Source of the DNA: Marinomonas rhizomae
Lineage (GTDB): Bacteria > Pseudomonadota > Gammaproteobacteria > Pseudomonadales > Marinomonadaceae
Length of the DNA: 64,000 nucleotides
Direction of reading: 5' to 3'
Assembly (NCBI RefSeq): GCF_003315485.1
Contig: NZ_QNSE01000012.1
Span: forward strand, 62,001 to 126,000
Under the pieces are notes generated by a model that was not told the DNA's origin, searched no databases, and was given only the letters and a program-made list of their open reading frames with translations. This document shows, piece after piece, positions 46,561 to 55,966 of the stretch (positions are counted from its first letter, which is position 1; each line of letters starts with the position of its first letter). The position numbers and the translations under genes were made by a program.

Positions 46561-47985
46561 ATGGCGCTTTACGAAGCACTGGCTCAGCACTATATCGACG
46601 ACATACAAGCACAACGACTGCCAGCTGGAAGCCGTTTACCAGCGCTACGAACCATGGCGAAACAACATCAAGTCAGCATGACCACGGCAACTAAAGCCTA
46701 CGATTACCTGCAACAAACCGGTTGGATTTATGCACAGCCACAGTCTGGATACTTCGTTGCCAACCAACTCGAAAGTACGGCCTTCCCAAGCCTAGACATC
46801 AAAAGTATTGAACAACGCGACCCAAAACGCTTCGCGCCATTAAATGGCTATAACCCTGCCTCGGCGCTTTTTAGTCCGCTTGGCACCTCGATGATTTCGC
46901 CAGAATTACAACCTAGCGTCGCACTGCAACGCAGTATTAAACGTGTCACCCAAAGAGCAGGAAAGCATCTATTTCAATACCCAGAAACACAAGGCGACAA
47001 AGGCCTGAGAAGCGCCCTTGCGGAACATTTCCGCCATGACAATCTAGCCTTTGCAGCCGCCGACTTTGTGATCACCAATGGCTGTATTGATGCGGTAAGA
47101 CTGGCAATAGAAAGCGTTACCAAAGCAGGCGACACCATTGCCATTAGTTCCCCTTGCTTTAGTGGCTTGCTCGATTTACTCAGCGCTCTATCTCGCAAAG
47201 TGATTGAAATCCCTATTAGTGACAAAGGCTTAGATTTAGACCATCTAGAAACCTTGATGCAACAAGGTTTAATAAAAGCCTCTCTGTTTAGCACATCGAA
47301 CATGAATCCAACTGGCATGACGCTACCTATTGAGCAAAAACAAGCGCTAGCTAAACTGGCAACTCAATACCAAACGCCAATGATAGAAGACGATATCTAT
47401 TTCGAATTGGGTCATCAGAAACAACAATCGCTGCCAGCAAAATATTGGGATAAAGAGGGTTACATTATTTGGTGCGGATCTTTTTCAAAAACCTTAGCCG
47501 CTGGACTGCGGCTTGGTTGGTGCGTCCCAGGGCGCTATTTATCGCCCTATCTCAATCAACATACATTAACCAGCTTTGGCGTGAACGGACTTATACAGTC
47601 TTGTATGGCAGAATTTATCAACACTGGTGAATATCGCTCTCATGTGAATAAAATTCGCACGATATTGAATCAACACATCCACAGCTACCAACAATTTTTG
47701 CTCGAACACTTACCCGCCACAGCGAAAATCAGTGCACCACAGGGCGGTATCGTTCTTTGGGTACAAATCCCCAACCTAAATGCGCTACAGCTTGAAAAAG
47801 AAGCCAATAAACAGGGCATCGACATACGAAGCGGCGCGTGTTTCAGCACCCACGACTTCTATCACGATTGCTTCCGTATCAACTGCGGTTGGCCGTTAGA
47901 AAACACTGGGGATAAACACAGTACTTATCAACAATTGATTCATTTATGTGGAATGATCAACAACCTAATAAGCCTAGATATTTAA
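46561..47985 (+). CDS. MocR family (GntR HTH plus aminotransferase) regulator
   Basis: A 474-residue fusion: GntR-type winged helix (1-70, GSRLPALRTMAKQHQVSMTT) and a fold-type I aminotransferase domain (about 100-470). The PLP Schiff-base lysine is K310 (SFSKTLAAGLRLGW) and the cofactor-binding segment TSNMNPTGMTL is present. Such regulators use PLP or amino-acid adducts as effectors. Divergence from the EamA-LysE genes suggests it controls them. GAGAGG precedes the ATG. Confidence 0.92.
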   Translation: MALYEALAQHYIDDIQAQRLPAGSRLPALRTMAKQHQVSMTTATKAYDYLQQTGWIYAQPQSGYFVANQLESTAFPSLDIKSIEQRDPKRFAPLNGYNPASALFSPLGTSMISPELQPSVALQRSIKRVTQRAGKHLFQYPETQGDKGLRSALAEHFRHDNLAFAAADFVITNGCIDAVRLAIESVTKAGDTIAISSPCFSGLLDLLSALSRKVIEIPISDKGLDLDHLETLMQQGLIKASLFSTSNMNPTGMTLPIEQKQALAKLATQYQTPMIEDDIYFELGHQKQQSLPAKYWDKEGYIIWCGSFSKTLAAGLRLGWCVPGRYLSPYLNQHTLTSFGVNGLIQSCMAEFINTGEYRSHVNKIRTILNQHIHSYQQFLLEHLPATAKISAPQGGIVLWVQIPNLNALQLEKEANKQGIDIRSGACFSTHDFYHDCFRINCGWPLENTGDKHSTYQQLIHLCGMINNLISLDI

Positions 47986-48085
47986 CAAAATCTCAGCGAT
48001 TGCACATTTACTCCTTTAAACCTAACCTTTAGATCAATGAAAAAAACCCAATCTATCTAGGTAAACATTAAGAGGAATATTTGAT

Positions 48086-49078
48086 ATGTCTTACCGCTCC
48101 ATAAAACTCATTAAACGCCCTGCTCTAGAAATCACTAACGACATATTTGAAATTGTCACACAAGACATTCCTACGCCAGCAGAAGGTGAGGTACTGGTAA
48201 AACTCTCTCACTTGTCTTTAGACCCCGCCATGCGAGGTTGGATGAGCTCTGACGAAAACAGCTACATTCCGCCAGTAAATCTAGGCGATACCATGCGTGC
48301 CAGCGGCATAGGTGAAGTGGTTGAATCCAATAATGAAAAATTTCCGGTTGGCACACGTGTCATGGGGCTTATGGGGTTAACTGAATACGCGATTAGTAAG
48401 GGTGACGGCTTAAACATCATTCCCAAAGAGCTACCAGCTGAAGCCATTTTATCCGTCATTGCTTTACCTGGAATTACCTCTTATCACGGTGTATTTGAAG
48501 TACTTAAACCTGAAGCAGGCCAGACCCTTATTGTCACAGCTGCGGCAGGGTCAGTTGGATCTCTTGTCGGTCAAATGGCCAAAAACCTCGGCTTAACTGT
48601 TATTGGCGTAGCGGGATCTGACGAAAAATGTCAGTGGTTAACTAAAGAGCTTGGTTTTGATCATGCGCTTAATTACAAAGACGCAGACTTTGTTGAGCAG
48701 CTGACAAACGCCACACCGAAAGGCATCGATCTATTCTTTGAAAATACAGGCGGCGTCGCACAAGCCCCAATCTTTGAGCGTATGAATGCTCATGGCCGCA
48801 TTGCTGTCTGTGGATTGATCGCCGAGTACCAGAAAGAGGAAGCCGCTCCTGGACCAAGCTGGATTGGGATCATCAAAAAGCGCCTAAACATTCAAGGTTT
48901 CACTATGCCTGATCATTTCCACCGCATTCCAGAGTACGGTCAGGCGTTGGGTGCCATGCTCGCTAAAGGTGAACTGAAATACCGCGCTCATGTTATTGAA
49001 GGCATTGAAAGCTCAACCGACGGTATTAACTTGTTATTTGAAGGCAAAAATACAGGTAAGCTGATCGTTAAACTGTAG
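48086..49078 (+). CDS. NADP-dependent zinc-free MDR oxidoreductase (CurA/PTGR1-like)
   Basis: A 330-residue medium-chain reductase of the leukotriene B4 dehydrogenase/CurA group: SLDPAMRGWMS near residue 50, the cofactor-binding AAAGSVGSLVGQMAKNLG near 153-170, and FENTGG. No zinc ligands are present. It reduces activated C=C bonds; the substrate is unknown. AGAGGAA lies before the ATG and a terminator follows. Confidence 0.9.
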   Translation: MSYRSIKLIKRPALEITNDIFEIVTQDIPTPAEGEVLVKLSHLSLDPAMRGWMSSDENSYIPPVNLGDTMRASGIGEVVESNNEKFPVGTRVMGLMGLTEYAISKGDGLNIIPKELPAEAILSVIALPGITSYHGVFEVLKPEAGQTLIVTAAAGSVGSLVGQMAKNLGLTVIGVAGSDEKCQWLTKELGFDHALNYKDADFVEQLTNATPKGIDLFFENTGGVAQAPIFERMNAHGRIAVCGLIAEYQKEEAAPGPSWIGIIKKRLNIQGFTMPDHFHRIPEYGQALGAMLAKGELKYRAHVIEGIESSTDGINLLFEGKNTGKLIVKL

Positions 49079-49111
49079 CGCTTTCCATCAATCAAATGTG
49101 ATAGGAGCGTT

Positions 49112-49145
49112 AAAGGGAATAGCTAGGCAGTTATTCCCTTTTTAT
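49112..49145 (+). terminator. Rho-independent terminator of MDR oxidoreductase gene
   Basis: A 10-bp stem (AAAGGGAATA with TATTCCCTTT), 10-nt loop and T run, 34 bp after the stop. Confidence 0.85.
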
Positions 49146-49176
49146 TTAAAGAGCAGCATGAGCAACTAAAGAACAA

Positions 49177-49905
49177 CTACAGGTCAAACTGCGATGGTAA
49201 CAACACCACATCTCTAATCGTCACATGACGAGGCCGCGTCAACATAAAGATCAATGCTTCTGCCACATCACTCGCTTCCATCAAACTGCCTTTTGCCTTA
49301 GCTTCTGCCAATTTTTCATCAGGCCAATCTGACAGTAAAGAAGTAATAACTGGGCCTGGAGACACCGAACCAACACGAATTCCATGCTTACTGACTTGTC
49401 TTCGTACAGTTTGCACAAAACAATTTATAGCCCATTTTGATGAGGCATAAACAGGTTCCCAAGGCGTCGGAAAATGTCCGGCTAAAGAACTGGTTATCAA
49501 AATATCTCCAATGCCTCTCTCAATCATATGCGGCAAGACATCGCGTACGTTTTTAATGACCACATTAACATTCAAGTTCAACATTCTGTCTATAGCATCA
49601 TTATCAGCATCAACCAAGTCTCCGCCCACATACAAGCCGGCATTGGCGTGAAATATGTCAATTACTTTGGTCTTTTCTATAATTTGAGGCACCATAGCCG
49701 AGCAAGCGGCAGGATCCAATAAATCTACCGCCAGAGTCACGACCGAGTCGCCATGCTTTTCTTGTATAGCTTGAAGTGCTGTCTCATCACGATCAATGAT
49801 AACGACTTGAGCACCTTCTCCTATCATAGCTTCCGCACTAGCAAGGCCAATACCGGATGCACCACCTGTGACTACAGCCACCTTCCCTATTAATAATTTA
49901 GACAT
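49177..49905 (-). CDS. Short-chain dehydrogenase/reductase
   Basis: A 242-residue classical SDR: cofactor motif TGGASGIGLA, NAG motif in FHANAGLYVGG, catalytic Ser in ITSSLAG and the YASSK motif (Y and K). The sequence resembles ribitol/sorbitol-type SDRs, but the substrate is not assignable. The ATG at 49905 has AGGTC upstream; an in-frame extension to 49950 has none. Confidence 0.88.
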   Translation of the reverse strand: MSKLLIGKVAVVTGGASGIGLASAEAMIGEGAQVVIIDRDETALQAIQEKHGDSVVTLAVDLLDPAACSAMVPQIIEKTKVIDIFHANAGLYVGGDLVDADNDAIDRMLNLNVNVVIKNVRDVLPHMIERGIGDILITSSLAGHFPTPWEPVYASSKWAINCFVQTVRRQVSKHGIRVGSVSPGPVITSLLSDWPDEKLAEAKAKGSLMEASDVAEALIFMLTRPRHVTIRDVVLLPSQFDL

Positions 49906-50243
49906 GCTTGACCTATTGTTGTTATTTAGTCGATAAAAAAGTCGATCCAATCAAAGCTACCATCTTAAAGAGATAAACCTCTGCTACTTTTTTGCGCATA
50001 AATAATGAAAAAAACTCTTTTTCCAATCCTCGTACAATAAAATCGTAGCAATAACCTTGAAAGATGCAAAAACTCAGTCAAAAAACCGGCCAAATAGGGA
50101 AAAGCCATTTTAATTCCCCTAACTTCAGCAATATTCAATTTTTTTGAACACTTACCTCAAAATACTCCGTTACTGTGCAGCTCGATTTTTATATACAGTA
50201 GATATCACTTAAACAGAACTTCCACATACGAAGGCAAATAGAC
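49906..50243. other. Intergenic region between SDR and DoxX genes
   Basis: A 338-bp divergent spacer, AT-rich. No gene, RNA or repeat found. The best plus-strand promoter candidate is weak (TTACTG, 16-bp spacer, TATACA around 50172-50199) ahead of the DoxX gene. Confidence 0.35.
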
Positions 50244-50693
50244 ATGAAAACTCTAGTTAAAAACATCACAAACACAACGTCAGGTATTGCTAGTACAATT
50301 TTGCGTATTCCAATTGGCCTTATCCTAATGGCACATGGCGCTCAAAAATTATTCGGTGCTTTTGGCGGTTACGGTTTAGAAGGTACAGGTCAATGGATGG
50401 CCTCTATTGGTTTAGAGCCAGGTTATTTGATGGCACTTTTGGCTGGTAGTGCAGAATTCTTTGGTGGCTTGGCGCTGGTTATCGGTTTGCTTGTTCGCCC
50501 AGCGTCTGCGGTTATCGCCTTCGCGATGCTAATGGCAATTTTCTCTGTGCATATATCGAACGGTTTATTTATGGCAAACAACGGCTACGAATACGCACTA
50601 ACGCTGTTGGTTGTGGCTGTTTCTTTGGTGTTTAGCGGCGCGGGCTCTTTCTCTGTTGATAAAGCCATTGCGGCTAAATTGTCACTTGTTTGA
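50244..50693 (+). CDS. DoxX family membrane protein
   Basis: A 149-residue protein with four helices and the family pattern LRIPIGLILMAHGAQKLFGAFGG, then GSAEFFGGLALVIGLLVRPAS. DoxX proteins are linked to quinone-dependent or thiosulfate oxidation and to redox protection; the function of this member is unknown. AAGG lies before the ATG and a terminator follows. Confidence 0.88.
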   Translation: MKTLVKNITNTTSGIASTILRIPIGLILMAHGAQKLFGAFGGYGLEGTGQWMASIGLEPGYLMALLAGSAEFFGGLALVIGLLVRPASAVIAFAMLMAIFSVHISNGLFMANNGYEYALTLLVVAVSLVFSGAGSFSVDKAIAAKLSLV

Positions 50694-50723
50694 CTACAGC
50701 GTGATCCTTGCTATCAATAATTT

Positions 50724-50757
50724 AAAAACCTCGAGACTTTGTATCGAGGTTTTTTTC
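50724..50757 (+). terminator. Rho-independent terminator of DoxX gene
   Basis: An 11-bp perfect stem (AAAAACCTCGA with TCGAGGTTTTT), 9-nt loop and T run, 31 bp after the stop. Confidence 0.9.
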
Positions 50758-50900
50758 TTTTAGACAGAGTATAGAAAAAGAGCTAAAGGAAAACGCTATT
50801 CATTTTGAACGTTTTTGATATTGTTAACACGAATAAACCAAGGTGATGATGGTGGTTAATTTTGAGCACCAAATAATCTATTATAAAAAAAGGTTTTCTC

Positions 50901-52496
50901 ATGTCTGACTATGTCATTATTGGTGGCGGCGCCGCGGGCTGCTTGCTTGCCGAGCGCCTATCTCGCCACCCTCATATTTCAGTTACCTTACTTGAAGCCG
51001 GTGCCTCTGATACCAACCCTTTGATTCACATTCCGGCAGGCATTATTGGGCTAATGCGCAGCCAAAAATTAAATTGGGCGCTGCGTACCGAGCCACAGTC
51101 TGAATTAAACAATCGCCACCTATTCTGGCCTAGAGGAAAAACCCTTGGCGGAAGCTCCTCCATCAATGCAATGTGCTATACACGCGGGCAAGCCGAGGAC
51201 TTTGATCACTGGAAAACGCTAGGGAATATTGGATGGGGCTATGAGGACTTATTACCTCACTTCAAATCCACCGAGCATTTTTATCTAGATGAAAATCAAT
51301 GGCATGGTTCAGATGGGGAATTATTCGTTGAGCCTTTGCGCCATATAAACCCACTTTCACATGCTTTTATCAAAGCAGGGCAAGAGGCTGGAGTGCCATT
51401 AAATGAAGACTTTAATGGCCTAAATCAATACGGCATTGGTCCTTATCATGTGATGCAAAAAAACGGCGCTCGTTGCAGTGCTGCAAGTGCTTTTCTTGAT
51501 AAAGCGAAATCTCGTACCAATCTTACTATCATTACCCATGCTCAAGTCGAACAAATTGAAGTTCAACACAAACGAGCTGAAGGCGTGCTTTATAAGGTTC
51601 ACGGTAAGTCCCACTTTATTTCAGCAACACAAGAAGTACTCCTATGCGCTGGCGCTTTACATAGCCCGCATCTCTTAATGTTATCTGGAATTGGACCAAA
51701 GGAGGAATTAGAAAAACATAAAATAAAAGTACAACATGACTTAAAAGGCGTGGGAAAAAATTTACAAGACCATCTCGATATTAGCCTTATTCACTTAGAA
51801 AATAATCGCAACAGTATTTCTTTTCACCCCAGTTTTTGGCTAACTGGCATAAAAAGCCTTTGGCAGTATAGAAAACGCCAAGGCATGCTGACATCAAACA
51901 TGGCCGAAGCTGGCGCTTTCATCAAAACAAATAAAGAAGATGATCGTCCTGACGTACAACTACATTTTTTACCCGCTATCGAAGTCGATCATGGCTTAAA
52001 TCTCTGGCCGACTTTCAAACATTACGGCTTCACCTTACGCGCCTGCTTACTTAGACCCAAGAGTCGAGGCTACCTAGGTTTATATTCCAATAAAGTCAGT
52101 GATCCTCCAAAAATCGATGCGGGCTATCTAACCAACGATGAAGACATAGAAGGCATGATTAGAGCCTTTGACGCGACAAGAGAAATATCTCAACAACTGT
52201 CTCTATCACAACATAGCCTGCGGGAGTGGCAACCAGGCCTCCCTTGCCAAACAAAAGAACAAAAAATCGCTTATATACGTTCTCACGCGGAAAGTATTTA
52301 CCATCCTGTAGGAACTTGCAGAATGGGCACTGATGAGCTCGCCGTCGTCGACCAATCACTCAAAGTACGGGGGATTGATAAATTGAGAGTCATTGACGCC
52401 TCCATAATGCCTACGCTAATCAGTGGCAATACCACTGCCGCCACATTAGCCATAGCAAGTAAAATAGCAGAGGAAATGGCCGCACAAGTTGTTTAA
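50901..52496 (+). CDS. GMC family FAD-dependent oxidoreductase (choline/alcohol dehydrogenase type)
   Basis: A 531-residue GMC flavoprotein. N-terminal dinucleotide-binding motif VIIGGGAAGCLLAERL, GMC signature GKTLGGSSSINAMCYTRG, the active-site His in HPVGTCRMG and the C-terminal ISGNTTAATLAIA. It matches the choline/aliphatic-alcohol dehydrogenase branch; choline as substrate is not implied because betB, betI and betT are absent nearby. A possible ribosome site (AAGG) lies before the ATG. Confidence 0.9.
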   Translation: MSDYVIIGGGAAGCLLAERLSRHPHISVTLLEAGASDTNPLIHIPAGIIGLMRSQKLNWALRTEPQSELNNRHLFWPRGKTLGGSSSINAMCYTRGQAEDFDHWKTLGNIGWGYEDLLPHFKSTEHFYLDENQWHGSDGELFVEPLRHINPLSHAFIKAGQEAGVPLNEDFNGLNQYGIGPYHVMQKNGARCSAASAFLDKAKSRTNLTIITHAQVEQIEVQHKRAEGVLYKVHGKSHFISATQEVLLCAGALHSPHLLMLSGIGPKEELEKHKIKVQHDLKGVGKNLQDHLDISLIHLENNRNSISFHPSFWLTGIKSLWQYRKRQGMLTSNMAEAGAFIKTNKEDDRPDVQLHFLPAIEVDHGLNLWPTFKHYGFTLRACLLRPKSRGYLGLYSNKVSDPPKIDAGYLTNDEDIEGMIRAFDATREISQQLSLSQHSLREWQPGLPCQTKEQKIAYIRSHAESIYHPVGTCRMGTDELAVVDQSLKVRGIDKLRVIDASIMPTLISGNTTAATLAIASKIAEEMAAQVV

Positions 52497-52549
52497 AAAG
52501 ACTCTTGTTCAAAACAAAAACTTACCCTAAGACAAACCTTACCCAAAAC

Positions 52550-52583
52550 AAAAAAAGCCCTGATAGTTTCCTATCAGGGCTTT
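52550..52583 (-). terminator. Rho-independent terminator of efp
   Basis: A perfect 13-bp stem (AAAGCCCTGATAG with CTATCAGGGCTTT) and 4-nt loop; on the minus strand a T run follows. It lies between the convergent GMC and efp genes and can also stop plus-strand transcription. Confidence 0.9.
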
Positions 52584-52608
52584 CATGTTCATTACGCAAA
52601 GCTAGAAA

Positions 52609-53184
52609 TTATTTACCTGTTGCGCGCGAAACGTAGTCGCCTGTACGAGTATCAACACGTAGCACTTCACCGATATTGATAAACAGAGGGACACGAACCA
52701 TAGCACCTGTTACCAAGTAAGCTGGCTTAGAACCACCATTAGCCGTATCACCTTTTACGCCTGGATCTGTGTCTTTCACTTCAAGTTCAATGAAATTAGG
52801 AGCAGCAACTGCCAATGGAGCACCGTTGTATAAGGTTACAACGTATTTTTCTTGCTCTTTCAGCCACTTAATCGTGTCGCCTACAGCCGTTTCATCCGCT
52901 GCATGCTGTTCAAAAGAACCATCGATAGCCATAAAATGCCAGAACTCGCCGTCTGTGTATAAGTACTCCATATCGGTGTCCATAACGTCAGCGGATTCAA
53001 GCGTATCACCTGATTTAAAAGTACGCTCCCACACTCGTCCAGAACGTAGGTTACGTAACTTCAGGCGGTTAAAGGCTTGGCCTTTACCAGGTTTAACGTG
53101 TTCATTGTCGATAATCGCACATGGATCACCATCAACCATTACTTTCGCGCCGCTGCGCATATCGCTGGTAGAAATATTAGCCAT
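52609..53184 (-). CDS. efp: Elongation factor P
   Basis: A 191-residue EF-P with the KOW-like N-terminal domain and two OB domains. The modification loop [10 protein letters not shown] carries Lys34, the target of EpmA/EpmB beta-lysylation. EF-P relieves ribosome stalling at polyproline. GAGGA precedes the ATG. It is divergent from epmB, with a shared 177-bp upstream region. Confidence 0.97.
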   Translation of the reverse strand: MANISTSDMRSGAKVMVDGDPCAIIDNEHVKPGKGQAFNRLKLRNLRSGRVWERTFKSGDTLESADVMDTDMEYLYTDGEFWHFMAIDGSFEQHAADETAVGDTIKWLKEQEKYVVTLYNGAPLAVAAPNFIELEVKDTDPGVKGDTANGGSKPAYLVTGAMVRVPLFINIGEVLRVDTRTGDYVSRATGK

Positions 53185-53243
53185 ACATCCTCACAGTATA
53201 TTTTTAGAGAAAAGGCTCTGACTGGCGTATCATGTCAGTCCCA

Positions 53244-53308
53244 AGATCTCTGCAAACTTCTTTTTTGTACTCTTTTGAGTAATTTAAAAAGAGCGTTTGC
53301 AAAGATCT
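53244..53308. repeat. Imperfect inverted repeat in the efp/epmB divergent region
   Basis: Arms 53244-53266 and 53286-53308 share AGATCT, then TGCAAAC, then a T run, in inverted orientation, about 19 of 23 positions paired, around a 19-bp AT-rich centre. It lies midway between the two start codons, so it may be a two-fold-symmetric regulator site or a mirrored promoter pair. Confidence 0.7.
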
Positions 53309-53361
53309 CTAAGAGCCACTGGCCGAGTGGGCCAAAATAAGTTGGCGCAATCATAACCCAA

Positions 53362-54414
53362 ATGAAGACAATTTTGCAGATATTTGACGTGATCCCTACT
53401 CAAACAAAGAACAATTTAAGCTGGTCGCAGCACCTGTCACAGGCCCTAACCTCCTTACCGGAACTGGTTGAGCATTTAGGCTTACCAAAAAGTCTTGCTC
53501 AACAAGGCATAGAAGCACATCAAGGTTTCAAATTATTAGTGCCTCGCCCTTATTTGTCTCGCATTGAATATGGCAATCCAAATGATCCCTTGTTATTGCA
53601 GGTCTTACCCAGCCTAGCAGAGATGCAAAAGGTTGCGGGCTATACAAAAGACCCATTAGAAGAAATTGACCATAATCCGCAAAAAGCCATCGTGCATAAA
53701 TACAAACGCCGTTTATTGGTTATCACCACAGGGACATGCGCGGTAAATTGCCGTTACTGCTTCCGTCGTCATTTTCCTTACGGCGACAATCAACTGGCGC
53801 AAGCAGAATGGCAGTCGGTGATCGATTACTTAAAAGATCACCCAGAAGTCAACGAAGTAATCTTAAGCGGCGGCGATCCTTTGATGATGAAAGACGCCTT
53901 GCTCGCCGATAAAGTCCGTAAGCTTGATGCTTTACCGCAAATAAAGCGCCTGCGTATTCATTCACGCTTACCTGTGGTAATTCCAGACCGTGTTTGCGAC
54001 GACATGTTGGCGTGGATCAAGACAAGTCGGCTAGACATTGTCATGGTGTGGCACATTAATCATGCCAATGAAATGGACGAAGAGCTTACCCAAGCGGCTT
54101 ATAAGCTAAAAATAGCCGGAGTCACACTGCTCAATCAAGGCGTTTTATTAAAAGGCGTCAACGATTCGGTAGAAGCTCAAGTCAATTTGAGCGAAGCCGT
54201 GTTTAATGCAGGGATTTTGCCTTATTACATGTTCACCTTAGACCCAGTCGAAGGCGCGGCGCATTTTGATATTTCAATTGAAGACGCTCAGCGTTTAATG
54301 GGGAAGGTCGCTGCCGAGCTACCCGGCTACTTAGTGCCTAGACTCGCTAAGGAAATCCCTGGCAAGCCAGCAAAAAGCGTCTTTGCACCAATTTTCAATG
54401 AACTCGACAAATAG
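53362..54414 (+). CDS. epmB: EF-P beta-lysylation protein EpmB (lysine 2,3-aminomutase-like)
   Basis: A 350-residue radical-SAM protein. The iron-sulfur cluster cysteines are C126, C130 and C133 (CAVNCRYC), followed by the SGGDPLM motif of the KamA family. Together with PLP it isomerises (S)-alpha-lysine to (R)-beta-lysine for EpmA. Length and lack of the extra KamA C-terminal region fit EpmB rather than a catabolic lysine 2,3-aminomutase. Divergence from efp confirms the role. No clear ribosome site precedes the ATG. Confidence 0.95.
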   Translation: MKTILQIFDVIPTQTKNNLSWSQHLSQALTSLPELVEHLGLPKSLAQQGIEAHQGFKLLVPRPYLSRIEYGNPNDPLLLQVLPSLAEMQKVAGYTKDPLEEIDHNPQKAIVHKYKRRLLVITTGTCAVNCRYCFRRHFPYGDNQLAQAEWQSVIDYLKDHPEVNEVILSGGDPLMMKDALLADKVRKLDALPQIKRLRIHSRLPVVIPDRVCDDMLAWIKTSRLDIVMVWHINHANEMDEELTQAAYKLKIAGVTLLNQGVLLKGVNDSVEAQVNLSEAVFNAGILPYYMFTLDPVEGAAHFDISIEDAQRLMGKVAAELPGYLVPRLAKEIPGKPAKSVFAPIFNELDK

Positions 54415-54445
54415 CTGCTCACTTGGACATTTGTTCTGTTTAGCG

Positions 54446-55798
54446 TCATCTAAGCAGCGCAATACGACCGACTTTAACGTGCTGGCGTCGAATACTCACG
54501 TTTGGCGCTAGCTGGTATAAGTCGCCATTTCGACCAATTAATTGATCTGGCACATGACTGAGTTTCGCCACTTCAGCGTGAGCATCTAAATGTTTTGCCT
54601 CGCCATGAACGGGAATCGCCAATTGTGGCTGTACCCAAGTATAAAGCTGTTTGAGCTCTTCGCGACAAGGATGACCACTCACATGAATGGTTAAGTCAGT
54701 TTCATGAGCTTGCAAAGTACGGATCTTTCGGCCTTTAAATTGCTCGGCTAATCTGTCTATGGCTAGCTCATTACCCGGAATCCTCATGGAACTAAAAATC
54801 ACCAAATCATCGGCTTCAAGACTCAAATCAAAACAATTATCTGCAGCTAAACGATTCAAGGTCGCTCTTGGCTCCCCTTGGCTTCCAGTCACGACCGCCA
54901 ATACTTCTTCTCTTGGCAAATAACCAAGATGCGCCGCATCGATAATCGGCAAATCATCAGGCCAATGGCCTGTTACGCGTGCGGCGCTGACCATATTGGT
55001 CAGCGACCTTCCAATCAAGGCAAGGTATCGGCCTGTCGCTTTTGCCACTTGCCCCAACGCAACTAAACGCGCGACATTACTACTGAAACAACCTACCACA
55101 ACACGGTTCTTTTCTGCCTCAATGGTTTTCAACAAGCCCTGATAACAATCGCTTTCAGATGGCGAAAAACCGTCTTTTAGTGCATTCGTTGAATCACACA
55201 CCATGGCAAGAATATTTTCTTTGGCTAAGGCTTTAAAGCCGGAGGAAGAAAAACCGTCACCAAGAATCGGAGTCTTATCAATTTTCCAATCACCTGTATG
55301 AAAGATTTTTCCTACAGGTGTGTCGATGGTCATGGCATAAGGTTCGGGCACAGAATGTGTTAATCCCAACCATTTAACATTAAATACGCCAATTTTTTTG
55401 GTTTCATTCTCTTGCACTTCAATTATCGGCACTTGATCGGTCAAACCAACTTGAACCAACTTACGACGCAAGACTTCTGCGGTAAACGCCGTGGTATAAA
55501 CTGGACATTTGAACCGTCGCCACAAAAATGGCAAAGCGCCCACGTGGTCTTCATGGGCGTGAGTAATCACAATGCCGGCTAAGCGCTCTTTTTGCTCGCT
55601 AATAAAACGCGGATCAGCACAAACGATTTCGGAAGTACGCAGGTCATCTGGTGTTAATGGCTCGTTAAAGGAAACACCACAATCGACCATCAACCATTGG
55701 CCATCGTGACCATATAGATTCATGTTCATGCCGATCTCGCCCGTGCCACCTAAAGGCAAAAACCATAAGTCCTCTTGTGAGGGAATCAAAGATGAAAT
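54446..55798 (-). CDS. RNase J-like metallo-beta-lactamase/beta-CASP ribonuclease
   Basis: A protein of about 450 residues: N-terminal LPLGGTGEIGMNMNLY, metal motif HAHEDHVGALPF, GDWKID, then the beta-CASP part (CDSTNAL..., VVVGCFSSNVARL) and HVSGHPCREEL, PVHGEAKHL near the end. It lacks the long C-terminal domain of Bacillus RNase J (about 555 residues). Such enzymes are 5'-3' exonucleases or endonucleases. No ATG or GTG is near the N-terminus: the only good AAGGAG site lies 6 nt before an ATT at 55798, while a TTG at 55825 lacks a good site. The start is therefore uncertain. Confidence 0.82.
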   Translation of the reverse strand: MSSLIPSQEDLWFLPLGGTGEIGMNMNLYGHDGQWLMVDCGVSFNEPLTPDDLRTSEIVCADPRFISEQKERLAGIVITHAHEDHVGALPFLWRRFKCPVYTTAFTAEVLRRKLVQVGLTDQVPIIEVQENETKKIGVFNVKWLGLTHSVPEPYAMTIDTPVGKIFHTGDWKIDKTPILGDGFSSSGFKALAKENILAMVCDSTNALKDGFSPSESDCYQGLLKTIEAEKNRVVVGCFSSNVARLVALGQVAKATGRYLALIGRSLTNMVSAARVTGHWPDDLPIIDAAHLGYLPREEVLAVVTGSQGEPRATLNRLAADNCFDLSLEADDLVIFSSMRIPGNELAIDRLAEQFKGRKIRTLQAHETDLTIHVSGHPCREELKQLYTWVQPQLAIPVHGEAKHLDAHAEVAKLSHVPDQLIGRNGDLYQLAPNVSIRRQHVKVGRIALLR

Positions 55799-55898
55799 AA
55801 CGCACTCCTTGTAAATACAGGTCAATTCTTTCTATGGTACGCATTTTTCATAAATATCACAGCGTGCTCGTGACGAATGGAGAAAAGAAGCCCAAAAT

Positions 55899-55936
55899 AA
55901 AAAACCTCTTTCTACTTTTCAGGTAAAAAGAGGTTT
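55899..55936 (-). terminator. Rho-independent terminator of amidohydrolase gene
   Basis: An 11-bp stem (AAAACCTCTTT with AAAGAGGTTTT) extended by 3 bp past a mismatch; on the minus strand it is followed by a T run. It starts 31 bp past the amidohydrolase stop. Confidence 0.85.
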
Positions 55937-55966
55937 TGATCGACTCAGGAGCTTAAAAGTAGTGCT

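Noticed and set aside
50901-52496. GMC gene as betA choline dehydrogenase
   Set aside because: No betB, betI or choline transporter is adjacent, and the sequence fits several alcohol dehydrogenase branches of the family.
53321-53333. tRNA D-arm-like motif (GGCCGAGTGG)
   Set aside because: No acceptor stem, anticodon arm or T-arm can be formed around it; chance similarity.
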